64,000 bases of DNA, taken from assembly GCA_938023035.1 (NCBI GenBank), contig CALIDI010000012.1:62001-126000 (forward strand), written 5' to 3'. Made by a program: the position numbers and the translations under genes. Positions 17,156-26,735 of this stretch are shown here, piece after piece; the stretch's first letter is position 1; each line of letters opens with the position of its first letter. Source of the DNA: an uncultured Leptolyngbyaceae cyanobacterium (GTDB taxonomy: Bacteria; Cyanobacteriota; Cyanobacteriia; Leptolyngbyales; Leptolyngbyaceae). Below the pieces are notes generated by a model that worked only from the letters and a program-made list of their open reading frames with translations, was not told where the DNA came from and ran no database searches.

Positions 17156-18769
17156 TCAGGTTTCCAGGCTATCCCGCAACATGGGCACAGCCTTAGAAAC
17201 CGTTGCTGGTGCCGGGCGCGATTGGATGGCGGCAACAGGTTGCGTGAGCGGTTTGCGGGTCGTTCTGTCGCCCACCTTTTGGTAAATACCCCACTCAACT
17301 TGTTCCTCATCCAAATCGGGATCAATGCCAGCAAACACGTCACGGAAGAGTGTGCGGGTACCATGCCACAGGTGCCCAAAGAACCAGACGAGGGCAAAGC
17401 AGGCGTGGAAAAAGGCGAAGAACCCGCGATTGCTGGTGCGGAAAACACCATCAGAGTTATGAATCGTGCGATCAAATTCAAACGGTTCACCCAATTGCGC
17501 TAGACGCGCAAACTTCTTGACTTGAGCAGGCTCCGTGAAGGTTTGTCCATCCAGTTTGCCACCGAAGAAACTCACTGTTACGCCTTGTTGCTCCAAGCTG
17601 TACTTCGCTTCTGCGCGGCGGAAGGGAATATCTGCCCGGACGATGCCATCTTGATCGGTTAAAACCACTGGAAAGTTTTCAAAAAAATTAGGCATTCGTT
17701 GCACAGTCAGTTTTCGCCCTTCTTGATCCTGGAATACGGGATGTCCCAGCCATCTTTGGGCCACACCATCGCCATCGACCATCCGCCCAACTCGGAACAA
17801 GCCCCCTTTCGCGGGGCTATTGCCAACGTAATCATAGAATGCGAGTTTTTCTGGAATCGCTGACCAGGCTTCGGTTAAGGTTTTACCTGATGCCAGCCCG
17901 GTTTGAACTCGACGAGCAATTTCGTTGTGAAAGTAGTTTTGATCCCATTGGAAACGGGTTGGCCCCCAGAGTTCGATCGGAGTGGTGGCGGTACCGTACC
18001 ACATGGTAGCCGTCGCAATGAATCCGGCAAAAAAGAAGGTTGCCAGGGCACTGGCTAACACCGATTCAATGTTGCCCATGCGTAACCCCTGGTAAAGGTA
18101 CTCAGGTGGGCGAACATTGATGTGAAACAGTCCACCCAGAATTCCAACGATGCCAGCAGCGATGTGATGGGCAACTACGCCACCAGGGTTATGGGGGTTA
18201 AATCCGGCGGGTCCCCATTCGGGGGCAACAGGTTGGAGATGTCCGGTGAGTCCATAGGGGTCAGATACCCACATCCCAGGACCAAATACTCCTGTTAAGT
18301 GAAAGGCTCCAAAACCAAAGCAAAGGAGTCCTGCTAACAACAGGTGAATCCCAAAGATTTTGGGTAAATCCAAAACGGGTTGGTTGGTTCTTTCATCATA
18401 GAAGGTCGCGAGATTCCAGTAATTCCAGTGCCAGATGGCAGCGAGAAATTCGAGCCCAGAGAAGATGATGTGGGCGATCGCCACTGTTTCAAAAGTCCAG
18501 AAACCTGGATCAGTGACAGTCTCGCCTGTAATGCTCCACCCTTGCCATGAGTGAATGACCCCTAACCGAGCAACAAACGGCATGAGAAAACAACCTTGCC
18601 GCCACATTGGGTTAAGCACTGGATCACTGGGATCAAACAGGGCGAGTTCAAACAACAACATGGAACCTGCAAACCCAGCGCATAGGGCATTATGCATCAG
18701 GTGAACAGCAAGCAGTCGCCCCGGATCATTAATCAAAACCGTATGAACGCGATACCATGGCAGTCCCAT
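17156..18769 (-). CDS. psbB2: Photosystem II core antenna CP47 (PsbB), far-red paralogue
   Basis: A 537-residue chlorophyll-binding protein with six membrane helices and a large lumenal loop between helices V and VI. It starts [26 protein letters not shown], the standard CP47 N-terminus, and keeps the chlorophyll histidines of the helices ([49 protein letters not shown]). It is longer than typical CP47 (about 508-510) because of an extra tail after [19 protein letters not shown]. In far-red light this copy replaces PsbB and helps hold chlorophyll f. It lies between the frameshifted ORF and psbH2. Confidence 0.96.
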   Translation of the reverse strand: MGLPWYRVHTVLINDPGRLLAVHLMHNALCAGFAGSMLLFELALFDPSDPVLNPMWRQGCFLMPFVARLGVIHSWQGWSITGETVTDPGFWTFETVAIAHIIFSGLEFLAAIWHWNYWNLATFYDERTNQPVLDLPKIFGIHLLLAGLLCFGFGAFHLTGVFGPGMWVSDPYGLTGHLQPVAPEWGPAGFNPHNPGGVVAHHIAAGIVGILGGLFHINVRPPEYLYQGLRMGNIESVLASALATFFFAGFIATATMWYGTATTPIELWGPTRFQWDQNYFHNEIARRVQTGLASGKTLTEAWSAIPEKLAFYDYVGNSPAKGGLFRVGRMVDGDGVAQRWLGHPVFQDQEGRKLTVQRMPNFFENFPVVLTDQDGIVRADIPFRRAEAKYSLEQQGVTVSFFGGKLDGQTFTEPAQVKKFARLAQLGEPFEFDRTIHNSDGVFRTSNRGFFAFFHACFALVWFFGHLWHGTRTLFRDVFAGIDPDLDEEQVEWGIYQKVGDRTTRKPLTQPVAAIQSRPAPATVSKAVPMLRDSLET

Positions 18770-18803
18770 TGAGTCATACTCCTTTTTCCAAAGGAACTAA
18801 AGT

Positions 18804-19153
18804 TTAGAGATGATAATGTTCTAGTTGTTTTGAATTTTGTTTTGAAATCTTGCAAAAGTTTGTCGACTGGAAGTTGCAGACATGTTGAACAGGTTGATAA
18901 TCTGGACAATCAATTGCTGCCTCAGTCAGTGCATCGGTTGGATGAACTGTACATTTGAGCTGGTAGTTTTCTGTGAAAATCGACAGTTTGAACAGGGGAT
19001 TTGATGCATTCGTTGAGCATAGATCATCGTATCCTGACTCAGTGCCCAGAGGTTCGCAACTATCATGAAACAAATAATCCAAGCACTGACAAAGCAAATT
19101 GGAATCAGGTAGGTGTGGAGTTGATGAAACGTGAGGAGCAATGGATGCAGCAT
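18804..19153 (-). pseudogene. Small four-cysteine membrane protein, frameshifted
   Basis: Between psbC2 and psbB2, one frame starts MLHPLLLTFHQLHTYL, with one membrane helix (about 14-37), and runs to MHQIPCSNCRF. A second frame continues FTENYQLKCTVHPTD...AIDCPDYQ. Adding one base to the four-A run at 18976-18979 (T run on the coding strand) joins them into about 116 residues with the pattern CX2CX10CX14C. The joined sequence resembles small cyanobacterial proteins with IPCSNC..FT..Y.LKCTVHP motifs as I remember them; the four cysteines suggest a metal site. It is either a damaged gene or a one-base sequencing error. Confidence 0.65.
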
Positions 19154-19171
19154 GAGGACAAACCAAAACCA

Positions 19172-20584
19172 TTAATCTAAGCTGGGCATCTTGAGGACGG
19201 GTTCATTATCACGATTAATACCCCGGACAAACCCTGCCGCCGCCGCTCTGGCACGCCCAGCGTGCCAAAGATGACCCACGAGAAACAAAAAGGCGAAGAT
19301 AAAATGCACGGCGGCTAGCCAACTGCGAGGCGAAAGGAAGTTAAAAGAGTTGGGTTCTGTGGCGACCCCCCCCACAGAGTTGAGCGAACCGAGGGGGGCA
19401 TGGGTCATATATTCCGCTGCTCGCCGCACTTGCCAGGGTTGGATATCGTTCCGCAGTTTATCGAGATCTAAGCCATTGGGGCCGCGCAGGGGTTCCAACC
19501 AAGGGCCGCGAAAATCCCAAAATCGCATGGTTTCACCGCCAAAGATGATTTCTCCTGTGGGCGATCGCATCAGGTATTTTCCTAAGCCAGTCGGGCCTTG
19601 GGCAGAAACCACATTCGCACCTAATTTTTGATCTCTCACTAAAAACGTGAGTGTCTGGGCTTGAGATGCTTCTGCGGCTGTGGGGCCATAAAACTCGCTG
19701 GGATAAGCCGTATTGTTGAACCAAATAAAGGCCGTTGCAATCAATGCTTGACCACAAATATTGCCTAAACTTTGGGCTAAATAAGCTTCACCTGACCAGG
19801 TAAAGATTCGCTCTGTCCACTTAAATGGCGTTGTAACAATGTGCCAGATGCCACCTAAAATGAGTAAGCCACCGACATAAATATGACCACCGACAATATC
19901 TTCCAAGTTGTTGACTCCAATAATCCACCCCTGTTGACCGTAGGGCGATCGCACCAGATAACCAAAAATCGTGAGTGGATTCAAGGTAGGGTGCGAGATC
20001 AACCGTATATCACCACCACCCGGGGCCCAAGTGTCATATAGACCTCCCCAAAACATGGCTTTGCCAACAAACAGGAGAGCGGCCACCCCCAGCGAGATTA
20101 GATTAAACCCCAAGATTGTGGTGATTTTATCTTTATCTGTCCAATCAAAATCAAAGAATCCAGTTAGGCGATCAGGCCCCTGAAGAGAATGGTAAATGCC
20201 ACCGAAGCCTAGCACCGCCGAGCCGATGAGATGCACAACCGCAATCACAAAGAAGGGGAAGGTATTCACTACAACACCACCCGGCCCAACACCAATGCCT
20301 AAGGTGGCGACGTGGGGCATCAGGATCAATCCTTGCTCATACATTGGCTTTTCTGGGACAAAGTGAGCCACCTCAAATAGCAGCATTGCCCCGGCCCAAA
20401 ACGCAATCAGTCCAGCATGGGCGACATGTGCCCCTAATAATCGACCGGATAGATTCATGAAACGGGCATTTCCTGCCCACCAAGCGTAACCTGTTGAAGC
20501 TTCATCCCGACCGTCGCGTTGCGTCGTGATGCCACGTCCAGGTGTGGAAATGATTCGAATCGAAGGACTAAAGGGCGTTTCCAC
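19172..20584 (-). CDS. psbC2: Photosystem II core antenna CP43 (PsbC), far-red paralogue
   Basis: Six-helix chlorophyll protein of photosystem II that also supplies a ligand to the Mn cluster. Conserved stretches include [46 protein letters not shown] and, at the end, [23 protein letters not shown]. The start is set at GTG 20584 (VETPFSPS), which has a strong AGGAGG site about 8 bp upstream inside psbD, the conserved arrangement of psbC. This gives 470 residues and a 17-bp overlap with psbD. An ATG at 20620 ([10 protein letters not shown]) gives a 53-bp overlap and is the older annotation choice. Confidence 0.95.
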   Translation of the reverse strand: METPFSPSIRIISTPGRGITTQRDGRDEASTGYAWWAGNARFMNLSGRLLGAHVAHAGLIAFWAGAMLLFEVAHFVPEKPMYEQGLILMPHVATLGIGVGPGGVVVNTFPFFVIAVVHLIGSAVLGFGGIYHSLQGPDRLTGFFDFDWTDKDKITTILGFNLISLGVAALLFVGKAMFWGGLYDTWAPGGGDIRLISHPTLNPLTIFGYLVRSPYGQQGWIIGVNNLEDIVGGHIYVGGLLILGGIWHIVTTPFKWTERIFTWSGEAYLAQSLGNICGQALIATAFIWFNNTAYPSEFYGPTAAEASQAQTLTFLVRDQKLGANVVSAQGPTGLGKYLMRSPTGEIIFGGETMRFWDFRGPWLEPLRGPNGLDLDKLRNDIQPWQVRRAAEYMTHAPLGSLNSVGGVATEPNSFNFLSPRSWLAAVHFIFAFLFLVGHLWHAGRARAAAAGFVRGINRDNEPVLKMPSLD

Positions 20585-21626
20585 GGGGCAAAACCTCCTC
20601 TGGGAAGACAAAGTGTTCATGGGGCTGATCCGCCGGAGCCATCCAGGCTCGCAGCCCTTCATTTAGCAAAATGTTTTTGGTGTAGAAGGTCTCAAACTCC
20701 GGATCCTCAGCGGCTCGCAATTCCTGAGAGACAAAATCATAGGCTCTCAGGTTAAAGGCTGTACCAATCATGCCGATCGCACTCATCCACAAACCGGTCA
20801 CAGGCACAAACAGCATGAAAAAGTGGAGCCATCGCTTGTTAGAAAAAGCCACCCCAAAAATTTGTGACCAGAAGCGATTGGCCGTCACCATGGAGTAGGT
20901 TTCTTCTGCTTGAGTTGGAGTGAAGCCCCGAAACGTGTTAAAACCACGGGTTTCTTCAAACAAGGTGTTTTCTACAGTGGCACCGTGAATCGCACACAGT
21001 AAAGCTCCGCCCAGCACCCCAGCAACCCCCATCATATGAAATGGATTCAGTGTGTAGTTATGAAAGCCCTGAAAAAAGAGTAAGAACCGAAAGACTGCTG
21101 CAACACCAAAACTAGGCGCAAAAAACCAGCCTGATTGACCTAACGGGTAGATTAAAAATACCGAAACGAACACTGCAATTGGAGCAGAAAACGCGATCGC
21201 ATTATAGGGGCGAACGCCTACCAAACGAGCAATTTCGATCTGGCGTAAACAGAAGCCAATTAACCCCAGTGCTCCATGCAATGCGACAAAATTCCACAAG
21301 CCTCCTAACTGACACCAGCGGGTAAAATCGCCTTGAGCTTCGGGACCCCAAAGTAATAGGAGAGAATGACCAATGCTGTTAGCGGGAGTAGAAACAGCAG
21401 CCGTGAGGAAGTTACAGCCCTCTAAATAGGAGGTCGCTAACCCATGCGTATACCAAGAACTTACAAATGTTGTTCCAGTAAACCATCCGCCTAGTGCTAA
21501 ATACGCGCAAGGAAATAACAACAACCCAGACCAACCAATAAATACGAAGCGATCGCGTTTCAGCCAATCATCGAGTGTAAATAAAATATCTCCCCATTGT
21601 CGGGGACGTTGAAGTGTAACTGTCAT
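20568..21626 (-). CDS. psbD: Photosystem II reaction centre D2 (PsbD), far-red paralogue
   Basis: D2 pairs with D1 to hold the reaction-centre chlorophylls, pheophytins and QA. The 352-residue length is normal. Seen are the N-terminus W.....[17 protein letters not shown], the QA and non-heme iron region [53 protein letters not shown], and the C-terminus [12 protein letters not shown]. It is the far-red copy by position in the cluster. Only 2 bp separate it from the apcD-type gene upstream, and psbC2 overlaps its end, so all are probably on one mRNA. Confidence 0.95.
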   Translation of the reverse strand: MTVTLQRPRQWGDILFTLDDWLKRDRFVFIGWSGLLLFPCAYLALGGWFTGTTFVSSWYTHGLATSYLEGCNFLTAAVSTPANSIGHSLLLLWGPEAQGDFTRWCQLGGLWNFVALHGALGLIGFCLRQIEIARLVGVRPYNAIAFSAPIAVFVSVFLIYPLGQSGWFFAPSFGVAAVFRFLLFFQGFHNYTLNPFHMMGVAGVLGGALLCAIHGATVENTLFEETRGFNTFRGFTPTQAEETYSMVTANRFWSQIFGVAFSNKRWLHFFMLFVPVTGLWMSAIGMIGTAFNLRAYDFVSQELRAAEDPEFETFYTKNILLNEGLRAWMAPADQPHEHFVFPEEVLPRGNAL

Positions 21627-21628
21627 AA

Positions 21629-22114
21629 TTAAATCCCCTGAAAAACTGTGTCAATGATGTGATCAAAGTAAGGCGTCACTACAACAGCATCTTGTTCGCC
21701 TAACAACGAAATGACTTCTTCCTTAATGCATCGCATCGCAATCGCCCAGTTTGCAATGGGGATATTGAGCGATCGGTACATTTCTTTCATGCCAATCGTC
21801 CCAATATCTTCCAAAGGTTTTTGGCTACCTGCTAACACGCAGTAGGCCACCAACCGAATGTACCAGCCCTGATCCCGTTGGCAGGAGTTGGTTTTCCGCA
21901 AGTTGCCACTATTGCTAGGAGTATTCGGGCATCGCTGCCAAAATCGTTGACTGCCCCGCTCCACCAAATATCGTTCATTCCGAGCCAGGGTGTTTGCAAT
22001 TTGAATGCGCTGATCACCCGATTGACAAAAGTTTTGAATCATCCAGATTTCGCCAGCGGTAGGATATCGCAACTCCTGATCCGCCGTTTCGATGACTTGT
22101 GTGACTAAGCTCAT
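21629..22114 (-). CDS. apcD: Far-red allophycocyanin alpha-type subunit (ApcD family)
   Basis: A 161-residue phycobiliprotein. It begins [19 protein letters not shown] and keeps the chromophore cysteine in [20 protein letters not shown], preceded by the ApcD-type NTPSNSGN loop. FaRLiP clusters carry several ApcD-like alpha subunits (ApcD2, D3, D5) that assemble with ApcB2 and ApcE2 into far-red-absorbing cores; which number this is cannot be set by eye. Its ATG overlaps the TGA of the 60-codon ORF upstream (ATGA), indicating coupled translation, and psbD follows 2 bp after its stop. Confidence 0.92.
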   Translation of the reverse strand: MSLVTQVIETADQELRYPTAGEIWMIQNFCQSGDQRIQIANTLARNERYLVERGSQRFWQRCPNTPSNSGNLRKTNSCQRDQGWYIRLVAYCVLAGSQKPLEDIGTIGMKEMYRSLNIPIANWAIAMRCIKEEVISLLGEQDAVVVTPYFDHIIDTVFQGI

Positions 22115-22293
22115 CCGTCATTCTCCCGATGATAAAAACATTGCACACCGCCAAACCAACCGAAGTAGACGCGTCCAAGTCGGAAGCGATCGCGGTGAAA
22201 TCGCTTAAATGGGTTTAAACTGTATCCAAATCGTTGTTTTGGCAATGGGTCAAACGGTTTGACACCCATAGCCTGAGAATTTGTGAGGTTCAT
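22111..22293 (-). CDS. 60-residue basic ORF between apcE2 and apcD
   Basis: I do not recognise this gene. It encodes MNLTNSQAMGVKPFDPLP... and ends RVYFGWFGGVQCFYHREN followed by DG. It is rich in Arg, Phe and Tyr, with a short hydrophobic stretch YFGWFGGVQCFY. The case for its being real is context: it fills the only space between apcE2 (30 bp upstream) and apcD, runs in the same direction, and its TGA overlaps the next ATG as ATGA. Against it, no clear ribosome site precedes its ATG. It might be a small linker or assembly peptide, or only a leader for coupling. Confidence 0.5.
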   Translation of the reverse strand: MNLTNSQAMGVKPFDPLPKQRFGYSLNPFKRFHRDRFRLGRVYFGWFGGVQCFYHRENDG

Positions 22294-22323
22294 ACATTAA
22301 CGTCTGCATTAGTGAGGGAAAGA

Positions 22324-24669
22324 CTAGGTAGCAGAGACGGTTGGCTCCACATCTGTCGCAGAAGATGCAGTGGGCTGGCCGATTGCTGAGACGGTTGTAT
22401 CCCGAGCAGAATACATGGTTTGATCTCGAGGTTGGGCTGCCATTGAGTTAGCAACGACCCCATCGGGAGAGGATAGAAAGGTTCTTAGCCGCTGCCCATC
22501 CTGAAATCGTCGGCTGGCTACTTGCATCATGTACGTCCAAGCTTGCCTACCCTCCGATACCTCAACCGCAGGCGGGGCCGATGGGATCTGTTTGACTGGG
22601 CGGCGGGTTGAACCTGCAAAGCCATTCCGCCAAGAGTCGCCGCTGCCCGTTGGCGATCGCATGACTAATCCCCGTGGGGTGACGTAGCGCTCGTAAGGAA
22701 CCGTATCTTCACCAAAGACCTCAATGTATTCAGGGCTATCTATCAAGACATCAATCAAGGCATAAAAGCCCTGTTTAGCACACAGATCGTAGTAGCGACT
22801 CATCTCTGCCCGCCCATAGGTAGGGCGTCCCAGGAGACGGCGATGAATATATTCGATCGCTTTAGTGATGTAGAATGACTCCCAAGCTTGTTTGCGAAAT
22901 TGGCGTGATTTACCAACCTGGCGAATAAACTCTCGGACTGTGATCTCACCGCTCTTGAGCCGGGTTTCTGCACTGGTGAGTCGCTGTCCAGCGTAGATGT
23001 CACTGCCTAGCACCTGTCGATACGCGCCTAAAATCACCGCTTCTGGCGAATGATGATAAAGATTCACATTCGATTGACCCGCGTGAACTGGACTGAATTT
23101 CAGCGATCGGGTACCAAGGGATCCGGGGACTCGTCCCAGATGATGCGGATTGCCCGTCTCGGTTTGAATCAAAATCCGCCGATGATCCACCTTGAAAAAG
23201 GCAGGATGTGCTGTTAGCACCTGTTCGGCAGGCGGGAAGACTGCTCCAAACTGAATTTCTAGCGGATCATGTCCTGCACCATAGGGATGCTGATTGGGCA
23301 GGGGCTGACGATAACGACCAAATAATGTAATAAACTGAGGAACCTTTTGAGACTGTGCGCCAAAGTTAAATAACTCAAACTGGACACCCCAATTGCGACA
23401 CTCTTGCGCTTCCTGCCCTAAGCCACGCAAATAGGGCACTATTTCTTCACCAAAGTAATCACTGTATTCTTGTGAATCAACTAACTCATCAATGAGTGTA
23501 ACTAGTCCACCTTGAGTAATGACATCAAAATAAGCTTGAAACTCCTCAATCGAGGATAATCCCCGTCCTAAGAAATGACGCACAGCTAGCTCAATGACAC
23601 GACTGATTGTAAATGGCTCATAAAATTCTTGTCGATACAACCGTGACTTCCCTAAGCGACGAATAAACTCCTTGACCGAAATCTGGCCCCCTTTCACCTG
23701 AGATTCCAGATCACTGAGTTGAACACCGTAAGCACGCGTTATATCCCGTTCAAACACCTGACGATAGGCGGCTTTAATGGCCTCCTGTTGCTCGGTTGGA
23801 GCCATTCCTGGTTTCATCTTAAATTTGGGTCGTACATTAGTCAGCTTATAAACTTCTGGTAATTTCAGGCCCTGTTGACCAAGGGAAACACCCTGGCGTA
23901 CATTGCTTGTTGGGCTTTCAACTTGATACTCAGTCATCAACCTATCAAAATAGTGAGCGATGATTTCTTGGGCGGCTGGATTTTGTTTGAAGTAGCTCAT
24001 ACTTTTCCACTTCATCGTTTGCATCGCAACCACCGTTGCTGCCGTCACATTCTCTGGAATGACACCGCGTAGCCCCCTCACATTAACTGTCAGAATGCTA
24101 GAATCTGCTGCCACGATCGCATAAATCACATAGCGGAGAAACCAGGCAATATCTCGCATTGATTTTTTCATATTGCGAGTGCCGTAGCGAAGAACGTTGA
24201 TGCGATAAAACTTATCGGGTACTGGATCGAGTCCCTGAGCAGTGAATAGTTTCAACCCTTCCAGCCAACTTTGCACCGGTGCGATGGATCGCAGCCCAGC
24301 ACTGGGTTCTGTGTATTTAAGGTTTTGAGGTAAATTGGCACTGAATGAACGACGCGATTTTTGCCATGACCAGGGGTTTGCTCCGGGTAAATCGACCCGG
24401 TTGGGGGGAGGCTCCAGATAGGCCATCGGTTCGCCCCAGACAAAAATTCGACTGGCTGCGATCGAGATAATTTCGGCAGCATGTTGACTCAATGTATCGG
24501 CGATCGCGAGCCGCATTGCACCCGATTGAAAGAACTGACGTAACTCTTCCAGTTCACTGGTTTTCAACCAGCGGTCTTGTTGCTCTGCCTGCGATAGCAT
24601 TAAAGTCGGCAACGTGTGATACCGTTGCGGGTTGGCCACCGGGCTACTACTACTGACCAAAACACTCAT
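22324..24669 (-). CDS. apcE2: Far-red phycobilisome core-membrane linker ApcE2
   Basis: A 781-residue core-membrane linker that organises the allophycocyanin core and passes energy to the photosystems. The phycobilin-lyase-like domain spans about 1-260. At the usual chromophore site the sequence is VNVRGLRGVIPENVTAATVV, so the cysteine of canonical ApcE (ENACS) is absent; ApcE2 proteins of FaRLiP strains bind phycocyanobilin without a covalent bond. Two REP linker domains follow (about 285-415, GKSRLYRQEFYEPF; about 545-680, GKSRQFRKQAWESF), consistent with a two-cylinder core. The C-terminal 100 residues are Ser/Thr/Ala-rich. The leader upstream is the 360-bp gap 24670-25032. Confidence 0.96.
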   Translation of the reverse strand: MSVLVSSSSPVANPQRYHTLPTLMLSQAEQQDRWLKTSELEELRQFFQSGAMRLAIADTLSQHAAEIISIAASRIFVWGEPMAYLEPPPNRVDLPGANPWSWQKSRRSFSANLPQNLKYTEPSAGLRSIAPVQSWLEGLKLFTAQGLDPVPDKFYRINVLRYGTRNMKKSMRDIAWFLRYVIYAIVAADSSILTVNVRGLRGVIPENVTAATVVAMQTMKWKSMSYFKQNPAAQEIIAHYFDRLMTEYQVESPTSNVRQGVSLGQQGLKLPEVYKLTNVRPKFKMKPGMAPTEQQEAIKAAYRQVFERDITRAYGVQLSDLESQVKGGQISVKEFIRRLGKSRLYRQEFYEPFTISRVIELAVRHFLGRGLSSIEEFQAYFDVITQGGLVTLIDELVDSQEYSDYFGEEIVPYLRGLGQEAQECRNWGVQFELFNFGAQSQKVPQFITLFGRYRQPLPNQHPYGAGHDPLEIQFGAVFPPAEQVLTAHPAFFKVDHRRILIQTETGNPHHLGRVPGSLGTRSLKFSPVHAGQSNVNLYHHSPEAVILGAYRQVLGSDIYAGQRLTSAETRLKSGEITVREFIRQVGKSRQFRKQAWESFYITKAIEYIHRRLLGRPTYGRAEMSRYYDLCAKQGFYALIDVLIDSPEYIEVFGEDTVPYERYVTPRGLVMRSPTGSGDSWRNGFAGSTRRPVKQIPSAPPAVEVSEGRQAWTYMMQVASRRFQDGQRLRTFLSSPDGVVANSMAAQPRDQTMYSARDTTVSAIGQPTASSATDVEPTVSAT

Positions 24670-25032
24670 AAAATTTTTCCCTTCAATTGACTAAGCATAG
24701 GTCAAATAAACCCAGCGAATACTTGGTAAAAATGTCAAACCAACCGATTTAGATTTGAACAATTTGTTTTTAACTGAGTTAACTACTAACGAAACCTAAC
24801 AAGCCTAGTAATGATGATGGCAAATCAGTCACTTAGCACGACAGCAAAAGCTAAAGTTGAGATAGGGTAAGGGAATTTTACTTCTAGCTAGGGGAAAACC
24901 TCTAATATCTCCCTTTCATAAAAGGCCCTAACCTACCTTTGTAGTGCAATAAAACGTTCTATGAAACGTTTTGACAAAAAGACCTCACATTATTAGAGCT
25001 TGTTAGGTTCTGTAAACGAGACGGCCTTTGAA
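24670..25032. promoter_or_regulatory. apcE2 upstream region with an 8+8 bp inverted repeat
   Basis: No gene lies here. AAAACGTT (24951-24958) and AACGTTTT (24965-24972) form a perfect inverted repeat with a 6-bp spacer, near the end of the upstream apcD-type gene. It could be an operator for apcE2 transcription or a transcript-end hairpin for the apcD-apcB-apcD unit. A GCTAAAGTTGAG stretch near 24850 weakly resembles the GCTAAAGATTCGAG beside chlF. The rest is AT-rich and probably holds the apcE2 promoter. Confidence 0.5.
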
Positions 25033-25512
25033 TTAAGGGGTTAGCCCAGTGATAATGTGATCAAAGTACGGCATAGCCACCATTCCATCATCTAGTGATA
25101 GGAGATCCATCGCTGCTTCTTTGAGGCAATGCATACATTCCACCAAGTTCTTTAAGGGAATACCTAGTGAGGTATACATTTCCTTTGCCCCCCGAATCCC
25201 AACTGTATCAATGACTTTGGTATCTCCTTCAATCAGCGCATAGCTTACTAGACGGATATACCAGCCTTGATCACGAATGCAAGAAGCCCGATAGGTGGGA
25301 TTTCCGCTATTGCTGGGAGTGACAGGACAGCGTTCCCAAAATCGCTGAGTGCCAGTATTGATAATCGTCTGGCTGTTGGCAGCCAGAATATTCGCAATCC
25401 GCAGTCGTTGCTGCCCGGCTTCAAAGAAGTCTCGAATCGTTTGCAGTTCTGCAATGGTTAGATATCTGGCTTCTAGATCGGCAACTGCGATCATGCGCGT
25501 GATGATGCTCAT
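25033..25512 (-). CDS. apcD: Far-red allophycocyanin alpha-type subunit (ApcD family)
   Basis: A phycobiliprotein alpha subunit with the chromophore Cys in [20 protein letters not shown] after the CPVTPSNSGNPT loop, both ApcD-like. The start is placed at ATG 25512 (MSIITRMIAVADLEARY), which lines up with the neighbouring paralogues; an upstream in-frame GTG at 25545 would add 11 unmatched residues. GDTKVIDTVGIRGAKEMYTS replaces the usual GSEKPLEEIGTVGMKEMY, so it is the most divergent of the three ApcD-type genes here. It probably assembles with ApcB2, encoded 42 bp upstream, and shares its mRNA. Confidence 0.92.
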   Translation of the reverse strand: MSIITRMIAVADLEARYLTIAELQTIRDFFEAGQQRLRIANILAANSQTIINTGTQRFWERCPVTPSNSGNPTYRASCIRDQGWYIRLVSYALIEGDTKVIDTVGIRGAKEMYTSLGIPLKNLVECMHCLKEAAMDLLSLDDGMVAMPYFDHIITGLTP

Positions 25513-25554
25513 AACAGATTCATCCATGAGAGTTTGCTCAACCACCTATGAGAG

Positions 25555-26040
25555 TTAGCTCAAACCTGATGCAATGTAGTCAAAGTAAACGCCCATCTCT
25601 TTGCCTGCTTCCGCCCCTAACAAATCACTGACCACATCTTTCATCGCCTGCACAGCTCGAATTGTCGCCCCTACAGGAACTCCCAAGGAGTTATAGGTTT
25701 CTCGGAGTCCGTTCAACACCCGTTCATCCAGAATAGAGGGATCGCCTGCAAGCATGGCGTAGGTGGCATAGCGCAAGAAGTAGTCAAGATCACGGATGCA
25801 AGCTGCATAGCGACGGCAGGTATACATATTGCCACCCGGTGCAGTAATGTCGGTATACATTAGCGATCGCGCAACGGCTTGAGTCACTAGAGTACTAGCA
25901 TTGGCGCTGATCGTTGTCGCTGCTCGTGCCCGGATTTCTCCGCTGCGAAAATAACTTTGTAAGCGCTCCAGACTAGCATCATCTAGATATTTGCCTTGAG
26001 TATCCGAGGAGTTAATCAGAGTTGTGATTGCGTCTTGCAT
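25555..26040 (-). CDS. apcB2: Far-red allophycocyanin beta subunit ApcB2
   Basis: A 161-residue beta subunit. It begins [20 protein letters not shown] and has the phycocyanobilin cysteine in [28 protein letters not shown], as in canonical ApcB. The asparagine-bearing loop APGGNMYT that precedes it is the beta-subunit site normally methylated. It is flanked on both sides by ApcD-type alpha genes, so it most likely supplies the beta partner for all three. ApcA is missing from the cluster, as the ApcD-type proteins take the alpha role. Confidence 0.94.
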   Translation of the reverse strand: MQDAITTLINSSDTQGKYLDDASLERLQSYFRSGEIRARAATTISANASTLVTQAVARSLMYTDITAPGGNMYTCRRYAACIRDLDYFLRYATYAMLAGDPSILDERVLNGLRETYNSLGVPVGATIRAVQAMKDVVSDLLGAEAGKEMGVYFDYIASGLS

Positions 26041-26137
26041 GGTAGTTTTCCTTGAAGTTCAGAGTTATGTCTAAGAAAGTTTTTAGGGCAAGCTCGGTAA
26101 TGCCATCGTGCATTACAAACATTGATCTCGATGCTAA

Positions 26138-26614
26138 TCAAGATAGCGATCGAATAATCAGATCAAAGTAAGGAACGACTTCAGCCGCATCTTCGGGACT
26201 CATCAACAACACGGCTTCTTCTTTCAAACAGCGCATGCATTCCACAATATTCCGCAATGGAATTTCTAGCGAGTTATACATCTCTTTGATACCGACTGTC
26301 CCAATTTCTTCCAGTGGTTTTTCGCTCCCTGCCAAAATTGAGTAGGCAATCAAACGGATATACCAACCTTGATCGCGCTGGCAGGAAGCCGTTTTTCGGG
26401 GATTTCCACTATTACTGGGAGTCACAGGTACTCGTTCCCAGAACCGTGCACTGCCATTTTGCACAATGCGTTGTTCATTCTCAGCCAGTAAGCGAGCAAT
26501 CCGAATGCGTTGTTCGCCTGTTTTCAAAAAATCCTGAAAGATGCGTAACTCTTTCGGCGCTGGGTAGCGAGCTTCACTATCAGCATTCAGAATCAATTCA
26601 GTGACAATACTCAT
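26138..26614 (-). CDS. apcD: Far-red allophycocyanin alpha-type subunit (ApcD family)
   Basis: A 158-residue alpha subunit starting MSIVTELILNADSEARYPAP. The chromophore Cys is in [35 protein letters not shown], very close to canonical ApcD, so of the three it is the least diverged. It lies 97 bp upstream of apcB2 and about 120 bp downstream of chlF. FaRLiP ApcD proteins shift allophycocyanin absorption beyond 700 nm by changing the chromophore pocket; the sequence alone does not give the wavelength. Confidence 0.93.
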   Translation of the reverse strand: MSIVTELILNADSEARYPAPKELRIFQDFLKTGEQRIRIARLLAENEQRIVQNGSARFWERVPVTPSNSGNPRKTASCQRDQGWYIRLIAYSILAGSEKPLEEIGTVGIKEMYNSLEIPLRNIVECMRCLKEEAVLLMSPEDAAEVVPYFDLIIRSLS

Positions 26615-26735
26615 GCGTTATCTCCTGTGATAAATAAGTTAGATTCAAATGAGTTTAAGCTGGTTATTCAAACAAACTTCAAACCAAGCAAACTTCAAAC
26701 AATGTTCAAAAGTGTTCAACTGATGATAAAAGCAA

